A stretch of 64,000 nucleotides of DNA from Haloarcula sp. H-GB4 (GCF_030848575.1 NZ_JAVDDX010000002.1:310001-374000), one strand, 5' to 3'; numbered from the stretch's first letter, positions 1-8,868 are shown. Notes: a model not told the origin generated them from the sequence alone. Made by a program: numbers and translations.

Positions 1-158
1 TGCAGGCTCTGGTAGGCCATCACGATATGCGGGCACTGGCCCGTTTCTAAGCCCACGAGTAGTCTTCGAGCCGCCGTGACGCGGTCCTCGACCGAGCGGG
101 TGGCCTCCGTGGTACAGTAGACAGCCTGCTCGCTGGCAGACCGGAATCCGCCCATCAT
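1..158 (-). CDS. Hypothetical protein, 3' end outside window (partial)
   Basis: An open frame starts with two consecutive ATG codons at 158 and 155 and runs off the left edge, giving about 52 residues beginning MMGGFRSASEQAVYC. Its start overlaps the stop of the next upstream zinc-ribbon gene (ATGA overlap at 155-158), which argues that it is a real, translationally coupled member of the same small operon. I do not recognise a family. The start could equally be the second ATG. Confidence 0.55.
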   Translation of the reverse strand, partial: MMGGFRSASEQAVYCTTEATRSVEDRVTAARRLLVGLETGQCPHIVMAYQSL

Positions 159-370
159 GATTGCCCTCCGTCGGTTGCGAGGTCGGAATCGTAGCTGACT
201 GGGTCTTTGCCGTTGCCCTGGCGCTTCGCCCGCGCGTTTCGAACGTCTGGCCCGTCTCGAATGAGGTCCTCGCAGTTGGGACAGCACCGTGGCTCAGTCG
301 TACCGGCGGGCTCAAACACGCGCACGTAATCGTCGGTGACGTGAGCCCCGCAATTCTGGCATTCAGGCAT
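155..370 (-). CDS. Small zinc-ribbon protein (DUF7563-like)
   Basis: A 71-residue protein with two CxxC knuckles: CQNC near residue 4 and CCPNC near residue 29, which probably bind one zinc ion. The tail is basic and then acidic. It resembles the small DUF7563 zinc-ribbon proteins found on haloarchaeal viruses, plasmids and integrated elements (recalled, not searched). It overlaps the downstream partial gene by 4 bp and its start lies 2 bp inside the stop region of the upstream paralogue-like gene at 363-491. A nucleic-acid or protein adaptor role is inference. Confidence 0.65.
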   Translation of the reverse strand: MPECQNCGAHVTDDYVRVFEPAGTTEPRCCPNCEDLIRDGPDVRNARAKRQGNGKDPVSYDSDLATDGGQS

Positions 371-491
371 GCTTGACCTCCGTCAGCGTCTGCTGGTTCT
401 CGTCGGGCCGCTCGTCGCACCACTCGTTTTCGTGGCGGTTGAACTGCTCGTCCCACGGGATATTCTCCCCGCAGTGTTTGCACTCGGGCAT
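363..491 (-). CDS. Tiny zinc-finger protein, 42 aa
   Basis: A 42-residue protein beginning MPECKHCGENIPW, with a CxxC pair near the N-terminus and an H/C pair (HENEWC) that could complete a zinc site. The ATG at 491 is chosen because its N-terminus matches the start of the neighbouring protein at 155-370 (MPEC.xCG); the longer in-frame start at 563 adds a stretch that does not look like protein. It leads the three-gene minus-strand operon; an AT-rich promoter region lies at 571-600, shared with the divergent AbrB gene. Confidence 0.55.
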   Translation of the reverse strand: MPECKHCGENIPWDEQFNRHENEWCDERPDENQQTLTEVKHA

Positions 492-570
492 TAGAGCATC
501 CCGAGCAGGTAGCTCGCAGCGGCGAGTGCAATCAGCGCTCCAGTCCGTACGCAGAGATGTCATACGGTAT

Positions 571-600
571 TCTAATAGAATATAAAAAGGCCGAAGTATA
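571..600. promoter_or_regulatory. Divergent promoter region between zinc-finger operon and AbrB gene
   Basis: The only strongly AT-rich stretch here. It contains TATAAAAAG at 581-589, readable as a TATA box for the plus-strand gene starting at 621 and, on the other strand, as TTTTTATAT for the minus-strand operon. Both TSS positions are inferred from the usual 25-28 bp spacing. Confidence 0.4.
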
Positions 601-620
601 ACTGCGTAATTATATTACAT

Positions 621-917
621 ATGTGCGACTCCGAGGATGGAAAGATCGTAACTCTCACGAGCAAAGGTCAAATGACGATCCCCAAGGAGTTCCGCGACAA
701 ACTCCAGATTGACCCACCAAGTCGAGTCCGGTTTGATGAAAACGAGAACGGAGAGATTGTAGTGCGGCCAGTCAAGCGCCCATCCGAGCTTCGAGGCGCG
801 CTTGCATCGGAGAGCGAGACTCATGAACAAACTGCCACCCGCCAGCTCCGCGAAAGGCGAGCGAAAGACAAGCAGAGGGCCGATGATACGCATAGCTTGT
901 CGAAGCAGGATAAATAG
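621..917 (+). CDS. AbrB/SpoVT-type DNA-binding regulator
   Basis: A 98-residue protein. Residues 8-50 form a swapped-hairpin AbrB domain (GKIVTLTSKGQMTIPKEFR is the classical core, followed by a second strand pair ending IVVRPV). The C-terminal half is polar, basic and probably disordered. Such proteins are commonly toxin-antitoxin antitoxins or small autoregulators on accessory elements; no toxin gene follows it, so antitoxin function is not supported here. It is divergent from the zinc-ribbon operon and may control the shared promoter (inference). Confidence 0.75.
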   Translation: MCDSEDGKIVTLTSKGQMTIPKEFRDKLQIDPPSRVRFDENENGEIVVRPVKRPSELRGALASESETHEQTATRQLRERRAKDKQRADDTHSLSKQDK

Positions 918-942
918 CGGTTGTCTTCGGTGCCGGACTTTT

Positions 943-1008
943 CCTCGCCTTTTGATTTGGTGAGCGGGGAGCGGGCGAGGTGGAACGGTGATGGGTTCTT
1001 TTTATTTT
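943..1008 (+). terminator. Possible terminator after AbrB gene
   Basis: Seven-base perfect inverted repeat (CCTCGCC at 943-949, GGCGAGG at 974-980) followed by a T-rich tract at about 998-1008. Archaeal termination relies mainly on the T tract; the hairpin contribution is uncertain. Confidence 0.35.
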
Positions 1009-1170
1009 GGACTCTCGGTTGGTGAGCGTAGTAGCGTCTCGTCGACTGAACGGCCCTGTTGTGCGTTGAAGCGGTATAATAGCCGTTGTGGCCTGGAATA
1101 CTGGCGGAGAGAGTGGCGATTGGTGAAAATAGCAGTTACGCTGGCAGCTTGAGGGTGGGTGAAAGAGGTT

Positions 1171-1224
1171 GAACTGAACGTGAGGTGCAGAACAGAACGT
1201 GAGGTTCAGAACTGAACGTGAGGT
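1171..1224. repeat. Three tandem 16-bp repeats at 19-bp period
   Basis: Units GAACTGAACGTGAGGT at 1171-1186, GAACAGAACGTGAGGT at 1190-1205 and GAACTGAACGTGAGGT at 1209-1224, separated by 3-bp spacers (GCA, TCA). Copies 1 and 3 are identical; copy 2 has one mismatch. Such arrays resemble iterons or cooperative regulator sites. Confidence 0.85.
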
Positions 1225-1254
1225 GGAACGGAGAATATCAAATTAACCCGCTTT

Positions 1255-1303
1255 ATCAATCTTGACAAAGAGCGCCAGAAGCGTGGTCACTAATCAATCT
1301 TGA
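1255..1303. repeat. Paired 11-bp direct repeat, 38 bp apart
   Basis: ATCAATCTTGA occurs at 1255-1265 and 1293-1303. The 38-bp offset is exactly twice the 19-bp period of the array just upstream. Lying next to the 3' end of secY, it could also be a direct repeat of an integration junction. Confidence 0.6.
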
Positions 1304-1361
1304 ACAAATCAGGTAACCACTCGGTCAGAATAAAGCGGATAGGACCAGATTATTTGCTGAC

Positions 1362-2825
1362 CTATCCAAACATCTGGCGCATCATCGGATGCATCTCCAT
1401 GAGCTGCTCTTCGGCGATCTCCTCGTACAGCTTGTACGTAATGGAGACCGTCAGCAGCAGCCCGGTACCGGAGACGCCGCCGATGGTACCCAGCATGTTG
1501 GCCATCACTGCGAGCAGCCCAACAAGGGCCCCTCCGATAACGGTCACTTGTGGAATATACCGCTCAAGGACCTTCTCGATGACGCCGACGTTCTGTCGGA
1601 AGCCGGGGATCTGCATCCCGGAGTTGTGGATCTGCTTAGCCGTCGCCTCTGGACCCATATCGGTGGTTTCGACCCAGAACACGGCGAAGACTGCGCCACC
1701 GACCAGCATAACGAACAGGTCGATGCCGACGCGGGTCAGGATCTGCCAGACCGGTTGCGTAGTTCCTTCCAGCCACCACATCCAGTCGCCACGGCTCTGA
1801 ACTGGGGCAAGGAAGTAGAACAGGCCGCCGGTTGGCTGGCCGTTGGCGTACGTGCCGAGGAACGCCGGCATTGAACCCAGCTGGGCGTCCAGAATCCGGC
1901 CCAGGAACTGGATGTTTGCCTGCAGCGCCCGGACGAGGATCATCGGCAGGACGCTCGCGTAGATGAGCTTGACCGGGAACCGGCCACGAGCTCCTTTCAC
2001 ACGGGCGTTCGATAGCGGTATCTCGACCCGGACCGACTCGGCGTAGACGACCACCGAGAAGATGAGGATCGTCGTGAACAGCCCCAGTAGTTCGCCCTGG
2101 AGCAGCACGGTCTGGAGGCCATCAGCGGCCAGCACTGGCCCGGTGCCGCGCTGGCCGGTGATGAACAGGTACCAGGTGTAGATGATCCCTTCGCTGTTGC
2201 CGATAAACGGCGTTGTCAGGACGCCACCGATGAGGCGTTGACTCACGCCGGCGACGATGAACAGGCCGATACCGGAGCCGACGCCCCATTTGGAGATGAC
2301 CTCGTCCATGAACAGGATGAGGACACCGCCGACGAACATCTGGCCGAAGATGAGCCACTGGACACCGGTCGTACCGATACCCAGGGAACTTGCGACCGCC
2401 GTGTCAGCCGGGAGGAAGCCGCCGGCAAACACCATCGGGAGCCCGGTGAGACAGATCATCACGAGTACCAGCAGCTTCTGGAGCCCCTGATAGAGGATCT
2501 GGTCTCGCGGGTCGTCTTGGGTGTCTAGCCCGAGCAGGTCCGCCCCACCGAGGAGCTGTAACACGATGGACGCCGTAACGATCGGACCGATACCCAACTG
2601 CAAGATGCTCCCCTGACCGGAGGCCAGAATCGACGAGAAGCGCCCGAACACCTGTTGGCTGGCGTCGATGTCCAGCCCGAACAGCTTCACGTTTGTCAGG
2701 AAGAAATACAGCAGGAGTACGCCCCCTGTCCAAGTGAGCTTGCGCTTGAACGGGACGTGTCCTTCCGGCCGCTGGACTGCAGGCATCCGGACAAGCAGTG
2801 GTTCGGCGGTGTCCTTCCAGCTCAT
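1362..2825 (-). CDS. secY: Protein translocase subunit SecY
   Basis: A 487-residue polytopic membrane protein forming the central pore of the Sec translocon with SecE and Sec61-beta. About ten hydrophobic segments are visible, the plug/TM2 region follows QGSILQLGIGPIV, and the C-terminal tail ends MHPMMRQMFG. The length is normal for haloarchaeal SecY. It is the last gene of the operon, 6 bp after L15, the arrangement seen in many archaea and bacteria. The ATG at 2825 is the natural start. Confidence 0.97.
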   Translation of the reverse strand: MSWKDTAEPLLVRMPAVQRPEGHVPFKRKLTWTGGVLLLYFFLTNVKLFGLDIDASQQVFGRFSSILASGQGSILQLGIGPIVTASIVLQLLGGADLLGLDTQDDPRDQILYQGLQKLLVLVMICLTGLPMVFAGGFLPADTAVASSLGIGTTGVQWLIFGQMFVGGVLILFMDEVISKWGVGSGIGLFIVAGVSQRLIGGVLTTPFIGNSEGIIYTWYLFITGQRGTGPVLAADGLQTVLLQGELLGLFTTILIFSVVVYAESVRVEIPLSNARVKGARGRFPVKLIYASVLPMILVRALQANIQFLGRILDAQLGSMPAFLGTYANGQPTGGLFYFLAPVQSRGDWMWWLEGTTQPVWQILTRVGIDLFVMLVGGAVFAVFWVETTDMGPEATAKQIHNSGMQIPGFRQNVGVIEKVLERYIPQVTVIGGALVGLLAVMANMLGTIGGVSGTGLLLTVSITYKLYEEIAEEQLMEMHPMMRQMFG

Positions 2826-2831
2826 CGTTCG

Positions 2832-3323
2832 TTATTCCTCGTCCGCGTCTTCGTCTGTCTCGGCCTCGGCCTGGCGCTCCTCGCCGAGGTCGGTCAGTTC
2901 GACGCTCCCGCCTGCAGCTTCGACCTTCTCGCGAGCGCCCTCGGAGAAGTCGTCGGCGATGAGCGTGAGTTCGTGGCGAACCTGGCCCGCACCGAGTACT
3001 TTCACGTAATCGGCGTCGTCGGACTCTTCGACCACATCACGGACATCGACGCGGAAGCCACCGTCTTCGACTTCAGCGACGTCATCTGCAGCCAGCAGCG
3101 TGACATTCTCGTCGATCTCGCGAACGTCGATAGTTGCGGCCTCTTCCTGCACCTTCTGCGGGCGCTTGAAGCCGCTCTTGCCGAGCGGTTCGTGGTTGTG
3201 GAACTCGTGCTTGTCACGGCCTGCAGCACCGCGACCACCGCGATGGCCGGCACCACGTCGGTTCTTGTGTGAGCCGCCGCCGTGCGTGCGCGAGCCGCGC
3301 TGTCGTTTCTTTTTGCTCGTCAT
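2832..3323 (-). CDS. rpl15: 50S ribosomal protein L15
   Basis: A 163-residue protein (archaeal L15/eukaryotic L27a). The basic, glycine-rich N-terminus (MTSKKKRQRGSRTHGGGSHK) is the typical rRNA-penetrating extension; the C-terminal part is a globular domain with a very acidic halophilic tail. The ATG at 3323 overlaps the L30 stop by one base; longer in-frame starts would add non-L15 sequence overlapping L30. Confidence 0.96.
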   Translation of the reverse strand: MTSKKKRQRGSRTHGGGSHKNRRGAGHRGGRGAAGRDKHEFHNHEPLGKSGFKRPQKVQEEAATIDVREIDENVTLLAADDVAEVEDGGFRVDVRDVVEESDDADYVKVLGAGQVRHELTLIADDFSEGAREKVEAAGGSVELTDLGEERQAEAETDEDADEE

Positions 3324-3787
3324 TATCGCATCGCCTCCAGGAGTTCGTCGATTCCCTCGGTCTCGTGTTTCCCGAGCTGCCCGCCCTCCTTGACGGGGTG
3401 TTTGACGCCGTCGTGGCCGCCACGGGGCGGGTGGAGACGAAGCGTCGGGGACAGACCCTGCTCGCGCAGCGTCGTCTCCTCGGAGAGGAGCGCGAACGCG
3501 AGCCCGGAGATGTCGTCGTAATCCGTGTGCTCGGCGACCCACTCGTCGTCCACGTCGGCGTCGCCCTCAAGTGGCTCGGCACGCGTCGCCAGGACTGTCT
3601 CCAGCGTCTCCTGGCTCGGCTCGCCGAAGGCGACGAAGTCGTTGACCTTCGCCACCATGCCGCGGTAGGCGTCCGTCTCAGGGACGAGCGTGCAGTGGTT
3701 CACGTGGTGGATGTTGAGCATCTCCAGCGTGTCCTGGATGTCGGTATGCATGTTGACTTCGCCACGGAGCTGGACGAGCGCGTGCAT
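3323..3787 (-). CDS. rpl30: 50S ribosomal protein L30
   Basis: A 154-residue archaeal L30 (L7e-like), longer than the bacterial form of about 60 residues. The N-terminal HALVQLRGEVNMHTDIQDTL ferredoxin-like part is followed by the archaeal extension ending in a basic rRNA-binding segment. The start is taken as the second of two adjacent ATGs (3787), overlapping the S5 stop by one base. Confidence 0.95.
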   Translation of the reverse strand: MHALVQLRGEVNMHTDIQDTLEMLNIHHVNHCTLVPETDAYRGMVAKVNDFVAFGEPSQETLETVLATRAEPLEGDADVDDEWVAEHTDYDDISGLAFALLSEETTLREQGLSPTLRLHPPRGGHDGVKHPVKEGGQLGKHETEGIDELLEAMR

Positions 3788-4425
3788 CACTCGATCACCT
3801 CTCGTTTCTCGAAGGTTCGCTCGGGGACGCGCGCCTCGGCCGTGTTCTGCAGGGCGTTGAACGTCGCCTTTGCGAAGTTGACCGTGGTGCGCGTGTTCCC
3901 GCTACTGCGTGTCCAGATGTCTTCGATACCGGCGAGTTCGAGCACCTTGCGGACGGTCTCTCCGCCTGCGAGGCCCAGCCCGCGCGGGGCCGGCTGGAGC
4001 TCGACCTCGACGCTCCCGGCCTTGCCCTCGGTGCGCAGCGCGACCGTGTGCGGACGGCCACAGCCACACTCCCAGGACCCGCAGCCGCGGGAGACATCGA
4101 TGATGTTCAGCTTCGCGATGTCGATGGCTTTCTGGATGGCACCGCCGACCTGATCGTCACGCCCTTCGGCGTAGCCGATGAGACCGTCGCGGTTGCCAAC
4201 GGCGACCACGCAGCGGAACTTCACGCGGCGGCCGGAGTCTGTCATCCGCTGGACCATGTTGATGTCCAGCACTTCGTCTTCCAGGTCGGGAACGAGCTGG
4301 TCGACGACTTCCGATTCTTTCAGCGGGAGTCCGGAGTTCAGCGCCTCCTGCATGGAGTCGATTTCGCCCTCGACAACCTGCTTGCCGAGGCGTGTCCGTG
4401 GCTCCCATCCGTTGTTAGCACTCAT
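3787..4425 (-). CDS. rps5: 30S ribosomal protein S5
   Basis: A 212-residue protein. The N-terminal double-stranded-RNA-binding-like domain carries the S5 signature around [20 protein letters not shown], followed by the C-terminal S5 fold with [19 protein letters not shown]. It contributes to decoding fidelity in the small subunit. It overlaps L18 by 4 bp (ATGA). Confidence 0.97.
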   Translation of the reverse strand: MSANNGWEPRTRLGKQVVEGEIDSMQEALNSGLPLKESEVVDQLVPDLEDEVLDINMVQRMTDSGRRVKFRCVVAVGNRDGLIGYAEGRDDQVGGAIQKAIDIAKLNIIDVSRGCGSWECGCGRPHTVALRTEGKAGSVEVELQPAPRGLGLAGGETVRKVLELAGIEDIWTRSSGNTRTTVNFAKATFNALQNTAEARVPERTFEKREVIE

Positions 4426-4985
4426 AGTTCGATGTCACCGTCCAGTAGGGTCTCTCGGAGCTCGTCGAAGTGCTCCGGGAGGTCTGCAGCGTCGAAGTCG
4501 CCGCTGTACAGCGGCTCTTCAAGCTGCTCGTCGTACTCGGCGATGTGGGCACCGCGCGTGCGCTGCCAGTCCGCGAGTACGTCGTCATTGTGCGGAATGT
4601 CCAGGCCGGCGTCAATTGCGCCTTCCTGTATTGCGAATACTTTGCTTCCGGGGGTCGGGCTGTTGAGTCCGATGTCAAGCACTGCCTCCTCGATACCCGC
4701 TTCCTTCGCGCGAAGCCCGGCGAGTAGACCGGTGAGGTACGCCGAGGGCATGTTGCCCGTCGGGGCCTCCCAGCCGTACTCGGCGAGGTCGCTCGAGTGA
4801 GCGGACGCGAGAGTGTCATCGCCATTGGGGCCAAGCGTCACCAGCTGCGCCCTGACGTGTTTATTGCTCTTTCGAGCAACGAGACGTGGCTTACCGGATT
4901 TCAACAGGCGCAACCGCTGATGGTAATCGGTTCTGGCCTCGCGGCGTCGCCGCATCGGTACTTTATATCGTGGTCCTGTCGCCAT
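4422..4985 (-). CDS. rpl18: 50S ribosomal protein L18
   Basis: A 187-residue archaeal L18 (uL18, L5-like), a 5S rRNA-binding protein that with L5 forms the central protuberance. It begins [20 protein letters not shown], typical of the family, and has an acidic C-terminal half typical of halophiles. The length matches the known Haloarcula protein within one residue. Confidence 0.97.
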   Translation of the reverse strand: MATGPRYKVPMRRRREARTDYHQRLRLLKSGKPRLVARKSNKHVRAQLVTLGPNGDDTLASAHSSDLAEYGWEAPTGNMPSAYLTGLLAGLRAKEAGIEEAVLDIGLNSPTPGSKVFAIQEGAIDAGLDIPHNDDVLADWQRTRGAHIAEYDEQLEEPLYSGDFDAADLPEHFDELRETLLDGDIEL

Positions 4986-5437
4986 TATGCGTCACCGTGG
5001 TTTGCGTCGATGTAACGTTCGAGATCGGCAACGCTGTCGAACTCGCCACCGCCGGCCTTGTCGTACAGGTCGCGGTACTGCGAACTCGAAAGCGTTCCCT
5101 CGTCACGCAGTTCGCGCAGCTTCGTCCGTTGTGCGCGGATACGTGACTCCCAGTCCTCCTTGGAGTTCTGCCGTGCGCCTGCCTTGCCCTTCCGGGAACC
5201 GGCTCCCTTCTGGTGGCCGTACGCACGCTTCTTCTGGCGCTCCCGGGCGCGTCCACGAGAGTTGCCTTTCTTGTCTTTCGCCTGAATGGCGCCCTCATCA
5301 ACCAGTTCGCGAACGTCCTCACGGGTAATCGCGTCAGCGATGTCGCCCTGTCGCTCGGGGTTGAACCAGACGCGGTTCTTCCCGACGTCAAGGACGTCTG
5401 CCGCGAGTCGCTTCTGTGCGGAGAGATCAGTCATCAC
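4985..5437 (-). CDS. rpl19e: 50S ribosomal protein L19e
   Basis: A 150-residue archaeal/eukaryotic-specific L19e. The start [20 protein letters not shown] and the basic central helix ([20 protein letters not shown]) are diagnostic. The second ATG at 5434 gives the family-like N-terminus (MTDLSAQ), so the mature start may be one codon later. It overlaps L32e by 4 bp. Confidence 0.95.
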   Translation of the reverse strand: MMTDLSAQKRLAADVLDVGKNRVWFNPERQGDIADAITREDVRELVDEGAIQAKDKKGNSRGRARERQKKRAYGHQKGAGSRKGKAGARQNSKEDWESRIRAQRTKLRELRDEGTLSSSQYRDLYDKAGGGEFDSVADLERYIDANHGDA

Positions 5438-6159
5438 TCACTCACCTCGACTTCGACGTAGGTGGGGTTGAGCACGCGGATGCCCGCGTCCTCGGCTTCC
5501 TCTTCGATTCGCTCGCGCTTGCGAGCACCGACCTTCGAGGCGATCCGAACGGCCTCTGTATCGCCGTCGACGCCTTCGAGGTCGTCCACGTTGTGCACGC
5601 GAACCTCCTCGAAGCCGGACGGGTGCTTGCCGCGAACCGCGGTCGGCGAGCGGAAGCCCGCCCCGACCGTGTCGCCCTTACCCTTGATGCCGCGGCGCTG
5701 CTTCGAGAGCTGGCCGCGGGGCTTGCGCCACGAGGTCGAGACGCGCTTTTTCTTGTGGTGATCTTGGCGGTTGAACTGCGGCTTGCCGACCCGGTGTCGC
5801 TGGGTCAGTAGCCGCGCATCCTCGTCGGAGAGGTCCGGCGTCTTCTCAGAGAGCCCGCGGGCCTGGAGTTCCGTCTCCACGTCCTCGTCGGGCGCTTCCT
5901 CGCTGCCTTCCTCTTCAACTTCGGCTTCGGTCTCGGACTCGACTTCGAGTCCGCCGACGTCGGCCTTGATTCGGGCCGCCAGCGCGTTCCCGATACCGCT
6001 GACATCGGCGAGCGCGTCTTGGTCGGCACCACGAACGTCTTCGACCGAGTCGAAGCCGGCCTCGCGGAGTGACTCCGCCTTGGACGGGCCGACGCCGCTG
6101 ATGTCGGTCAGTTCGGTGTACGCTTCCTCTGCCTCGACGTCTTCATCGTTGTCCGCCAT
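5434..6159 (-). CDS. rpl32e: 50S ribosomal protein L32e with helix-hairpin-helix extension
   Basis: A 241-residue protein. Residues about 15-75 hold tandem helix-hairpin-helix motifs ([19 protein letters not shown], then [13 protein letters not shown]), then an acidic linker, then the conserved L32e domain from about residue 105 ([20 protein letters not shown]). The long N-terminal extension is characteristic of haloarchaeal L32e. Its start overlaps the L6 stop by one base. Confidence 0.96.
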   Translation of the reverse strand: MADNDEDVEAEEAYTELTDISGVGPSKAESLREAGFDSVEDVRGADQDALADVSGIGNALAARIKADVGGLEVESETEAEVEEEGSEEAPDEDVETELQARGLSEKTPDLSDEDARLLTQRHRVGKPQFNRQDHHKKKRVSTSWRKPRGQLSKQRRGIKGKGDTVGAGFRSPTAVRGKHPSGFEEVRVHNVDDLEGVDGDTEAVRIASKVGARKRERIEEEAEDAGIRVLNPTYVEVEVSE

Positions 6160-6695
6160 CAGGCGTCACCTCGGTTCGGTTTGCGGGTGATGTACACCCC
6201 GTCCTGAAACACGCGCACGTCCTTGTCGTTGATGCGCGTGAGCTGCTCGATGTCCGCGGCGGTCTGACCGACGGCTTCGATGTCGGGACCGCTGATGGTC
6301 AGCTCCTCGCCGTCGATTTCGACGTCCGTGTCGCCGTGGATCGTCGTGCGGCGGGGGGCCTTCTCGCCCAGGAAGTTCTCGATGACGACTTCGTCACCCT
6401 CGACGTCGACCTGCATCGGGAAGTGAGAGTAAAAGACCTCCATACCGTACTCCCAGCCCTCGGTCACGCCGTGGAACATATTCTCGATGTGGCTCTGGAA
6501 GGTACCGATCGTCGACATCGTCTTGGCGTTGTCCTCATCGGATTCGATGACGACCGTGTCGCCGTCGACGGACACGTCGATGTCAGGGTACCAGAGCCGA
6601 CGCGTGACGCTGCCGTTGTCCCCCTCGACGGTGATGTCGAGATGGTCCTGCTCGGCGTCCACGTCCTCCGGAATCTCCAGTTCTACTCGTGGCAT
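6159..6695 (-). CDS. rpl6: 50S ribosomal protein L6
   Basis: A 178-residue protein with two repeated L6 domains; it binds 23S rRNA near the sarcin-ricin loop and the factor-binding site. It starts [15 protein letters not shown] and ends [17 protein letters not shown]. Two bases separate it from S8. Confidence 0.97.
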   Translation of the reverse strand: MPRVELEIPEDVDAEQDHLDITVEGDNGSVTRRLWYPDIDVSVDGDTVVIESDEDNAKTMSTIGTFQSHIENMFHGVTEGWEYGMEVFYSHFPMQVDVEGDEVVIENFLGEKAPRRTTIHGDTDVEIDGEELTISGPDIEAVGQTAADIEQLTRINDKDVRVFQDGVYITRKPNRGDA

Positions 6696-6697
6696 TG

Positions 6698-7090
6698 TTA
6701 GTATACGTACGCGATGACTTGGCCACCAACGCCCTGCTCACGAGCCTCGTAGTGGCTCATGATGCCGTGGCTGGTCGTCACGACGAGGGTCCCGTAGTCA
6801 CGGGCGGGGAGGAACCGCTTCTCCCACTTCTCGAACTCGTCTGCGCCCGCAGAGTAGCGGGGCTTGACCGGGCCACACTCGTTGATGGCTCCTTTCAGTT
6901 CAACTTCGAACTCGCCGGCTTTGCCGTCGTCGACGAAACTGAATCCGTCGATGTACCCGCGGTCGTAGAAGACCTCGAGGACGCTGCCGATCTCGTTCGA
7001 AGCTGGCGATACTGTCTGCTCTAGGTGCCCGACGCTTTCGGCGTTGTTAAGCGCCGACAGTGCGTTGGCAAATGGGTCGTTCCCTGTCAT
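6698..7090 (-). CDS. rps8: 30S ribosomal protein S8
   Basis: A 130-residue protein that binds helix 21 of 16S rRNA. The start MTGNDPFANALSALNNAE at 7090 fits the family; an upstream in-frame ATG at 7150 would overlap S14 and adds unrelated sequence. The conserved C-terminus (GTLVVTTSHGIMSHYEARE) is present. The gene lies 2 bp after S14. Confidence 0.96.
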   Translation of the reverse strand: MTGNDPFANALSALNNAESVGHLEQTVSPASNEIGSVLEVFYDRGYIDGFSFVDDGKAGEFEVELKGAINECGPVKPRYSAGADEFEKWEKRFLPARDYGTLVVTTSHGIMSHYEAREQGVGGQVIAYVY

Positions 7091-7092
7091 TG

Positions 7093-7278
7093 TTAGCTGT
7101 ACTTCCTGAAGCCCATGCCCCGCGAAATCTCGCGGAAGCACTGGCGGCACAGCCAGATGTCGTACTTGCCGACGAGTCCCTGTTCGCGACCGCAGCGCTG
7201 ACAGGACTCGAGCTGGCCAGTTCGCTCACTGGATGCCGTCTCGGAATCGGGCTCGTCTGTGGTTTCACTTTCGCTCAT
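7093..7278 (-). CDS. rps14: 30S ribosomal protein S14 (zinc-binding type)
   Basis: A 61-residue S14 with the C+ zinc-binding motif CQRCG...CRQC in the C-terminal half, ending GMGFRKYS. The acidic N-terminal extension is a haloarchaeal trait. It overlaps L5 by 4 bp. Confidence 0.96.
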   Translation of the reverse strand: MSESETTDEPDSETASSERTGQLESCQRCGREQGLVGKYDIWLCRQCFREISRGMGFRKYS

Positions 7279-7808
7279 TCGCTCACCTCCACGTCGTAGG
7301 TCGACTCGATGAAGGCGACGGCGTCCGCCGGATTGAGTCGATGCTTCGTCGGAATCGAGCGCGACGCCTTGTCGCGCTTTGCGACGCGGTAGCCGGGTCG
7401 GACGAGGTTAACCGTCACGTCCAGCCCGTAGATTCCGATGCTCGGGTCATACTCCTGGCTCGGGAACTCGGTGTGTTCCTCGACGCCGAAGCTGAAGTTG
7501 CCGGTATCGTCGAACTGACTCGTCGCCAGTTCAGCGAGCGGCAGCGCCGTCTGGAGGAACTCTTCAGCCATCTCGTCACGGAGGGTGACCTTCGCACCGA
7601 TGGGGTCGCCCTCGCGGATGTCGAACTCGCCGACAGTCCGCTTGGCCTTCGTTCGTACCGGCGTCTGCCCGGTGATCTCCCCGAGGATGTCCTCTGCATT
7701 GGCAAGGTCGCGGCCACCGTGGCCGATACCCATGTGAACGACGACCTTCTCGATGCGCGGTTCGCGCATCTCGTGGAAGTCGCCGCCGGACTCACTCTCG
7801 GAGCTCAT
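7275..7808 (-). CDS. rpl5: 50S ribosomal protein L5
   Basis: A 177-residue 5S rRNA-binding protein of the central protuberance. [20 protein letters not shown] near the N-terminus and [20 protein letters not shown] in the C-terminal half are family hallmarks. It overlaps S4e by 4 bp. Confidence 0.97.
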   Translation of the reverse strand: MSSESESGGDFHEMREPRIEKVVVHMGIGHGGRDLANAEDILGEITGQTPVRTKAKRTVGEFDIREGDPIGAKVTLRDEMAEEFLQTALPLAELATSQFDDTGNFSFGVEEHTEFPSQEYDPSIGIYGLDVTVNLVRPGYRVAKRDKASRSIPTKHRLNPADAVAFIESTYDVEVSE

Positions 7809-8509
7809 TCATCATCACCCGTGAAGTTCTCGTCGATGACGACGACGTACTCTTCGACTGTCTCGAAGCCTTCGCCCTCGTCCTGCGAGACGATCACGTT
7901 GTTCTGGGCCGAACCCGGCGTCACCTGAATCTCCTCGACTTCGCCGACTTCGCCCGCGTGGGCGCCATCAACGGCGGTGACGAGCGCGCCCTCTTGGTAC
8001 TCGAAGTGGGCGACGATTTCGCCGTCCTCGTTGCCGACGACGATGGAGTCGCCAGCATCGTAGGTCTGGTCGTCCTCGACGATGAGCGTCTCACCGTCGT
8101 GGAGACCCAGCTGGACGTCGCCACCAGAGACGTGCGTCTTGGTAGCGATCTTTCCGAGCTTGGACTGGGCCGCGTCCGGGTCGATTGCGGTCAGCGCCAG
8201 CCGACCACCCTCGCCGGGGAACACGCGGTAGTACTCCTCGCGCTCGGTGAAGGCCAGGATGTCGAACATCCCGACAGGGCGTTCCTCGTCGGAAATGGCC
8301 TTCCCGTTGATGAGGACGTTGTCCTCGTTGAGGGCGTAGCGGGCTTCTTTGCGGTTGTCGGCGTAGCCGAGCACGTCCCGAAGGACGATGAGTAGGGGAA
8401 CCCCATCCTCACCGTGCGGGCCGGCGCCGGCTTTCACCGTAAACGTCGCAGTCTTGCGCTCTACGGGCCAACTGTTCGGCACCGAGAGTCGCTTCTGGTG
8501 GTTACTCAT
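7805..8509 (-). CDS. rps4e: 30S ribosomal protein S4e
   Basis: A 234-residue archaeal/eukaryotic S4e, with an N-terminal S4-like RNA-binding region (residues about 40-105, [18 protein letters not shown]), a central S4e domain, and a C-terminal KOW-type segment (residues about 170-205, [20 protein letters not shown]). The N-terminus [20 protein letters not shown] is typical. It overlaps L24 by 4 bp. Confidence 0.97.
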   Translation of the reverse strand: MSNHQKRLSVPNSWPVERKTATFTVKAGAGPHGEDGVPLLIVLRDVLGYADNRKEARYALNEDNVLINGKAISDEERPVGMFDILAFTEREEYYRVFPGEGGRLALTAIDPDAAQSKLGKIATKTHVSGGDVQLGLHDGETLIVEDDQTYDAGDSIVVGNEDGEIVAHFEYQEGALVTAVDGAHAGEVGEVEEIQVTPGSAQNNVIVSQDEGEGFETVEEYVVVIDENFTGDDE

Positions 8510-8868
8510 GCGGAATCATCCTCCGATTCGAGACGCGCCTCGCGCTTCTCGTCTTCGAGGTCTATGTCCGTCACGCGGACGTTCGAGGTGTCCAGCGGTC
8601 GCGGGACTTCCTCGCCGTCCGTCTTCTCGAGCGTGACGTCTTCGACGTGGATGACAGCCTTGTCGAGGTCCACGTTGATGACTTCGCCTTCCTCGTCGGC
8701 GAAGTCGCCACGGAGCACCTCGACGGTGTCACCGGCGTTGACGCGGACGTTTCGCTGACCGTACTCCTCTCGGAGGTCGGCAGACAGCGTCGCCCGGACC
8801 TGCTTGTGCCGCTCGTGAAGCGGGGCACGTCGTTGACTCTTGCGTTGTTTGTCTGGTTGCTTGCTCAT
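8506..8868 (-). CDS. rpl24: 50S ribosomal protein L24
   Basis: A 120-residue KOW-domain protein that initiates large-subunit assembly. The start [20 protein letters not shown] at 8868 matches the known Haloarcula N-terminus; the in-frame ATG four codons upstream overlaps L14 and is rejected. The KOW motif covers residues about 45-75 ([20 protein letters not shown]). Compared from memory with H. marismortui L24, only a few residues differ. Confidence 0.96.
   Translation of the reverse strand: MSKQPDKQRKSQRRAPLHERHKQVRATLSADLREEYGQRNVRVNAGDTVEVLRGDFADEEGEVINVDLDKAVIHVEDVTLEKTDGEEVPRPLDTSNVRVTDIDLEDEKREARLESEDDSA

Larger units (their letters stand above)
918..1361. other. Gene-free accessory/chromosome junction region
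   Basis: No convincing coding frame. It contains a hairpin and T-rich tract (943-1008), three copies of a 16-bp direct repeat (1171-1224), a second pair of direct repeats (1255-1265 and 1293-1303), and a 9-bp inverted repeat (1248-1256 with 1330-1338). It separates the accessory genes from the 3' end of secY and may hold the boundary of an integrated element. Confidence 0.6.

Noticed and set aside
491..563. Tiny minus-strand frame ending ALIALAAASYLLGML whose TAA overlaps the zinc-finger ATG
   Set aside because: The peptide looks like a membrane helix and the TAATG overlap is suggestive, but there is no ATG, GTG or TTG in the frame after the preceding stop.
918..1361. Considered as a CRISPR fragment because of the spaced repeats
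   Set aside because: Unit is only 16 bp with 3-bp spacers, three copies, no cas genes.
2655..3272. Long plus-strand frame over secY and L15
   Set aside because: Antisense shadow of highly conserved ribosomal genes; GC-rich codon bias makes such frames common.
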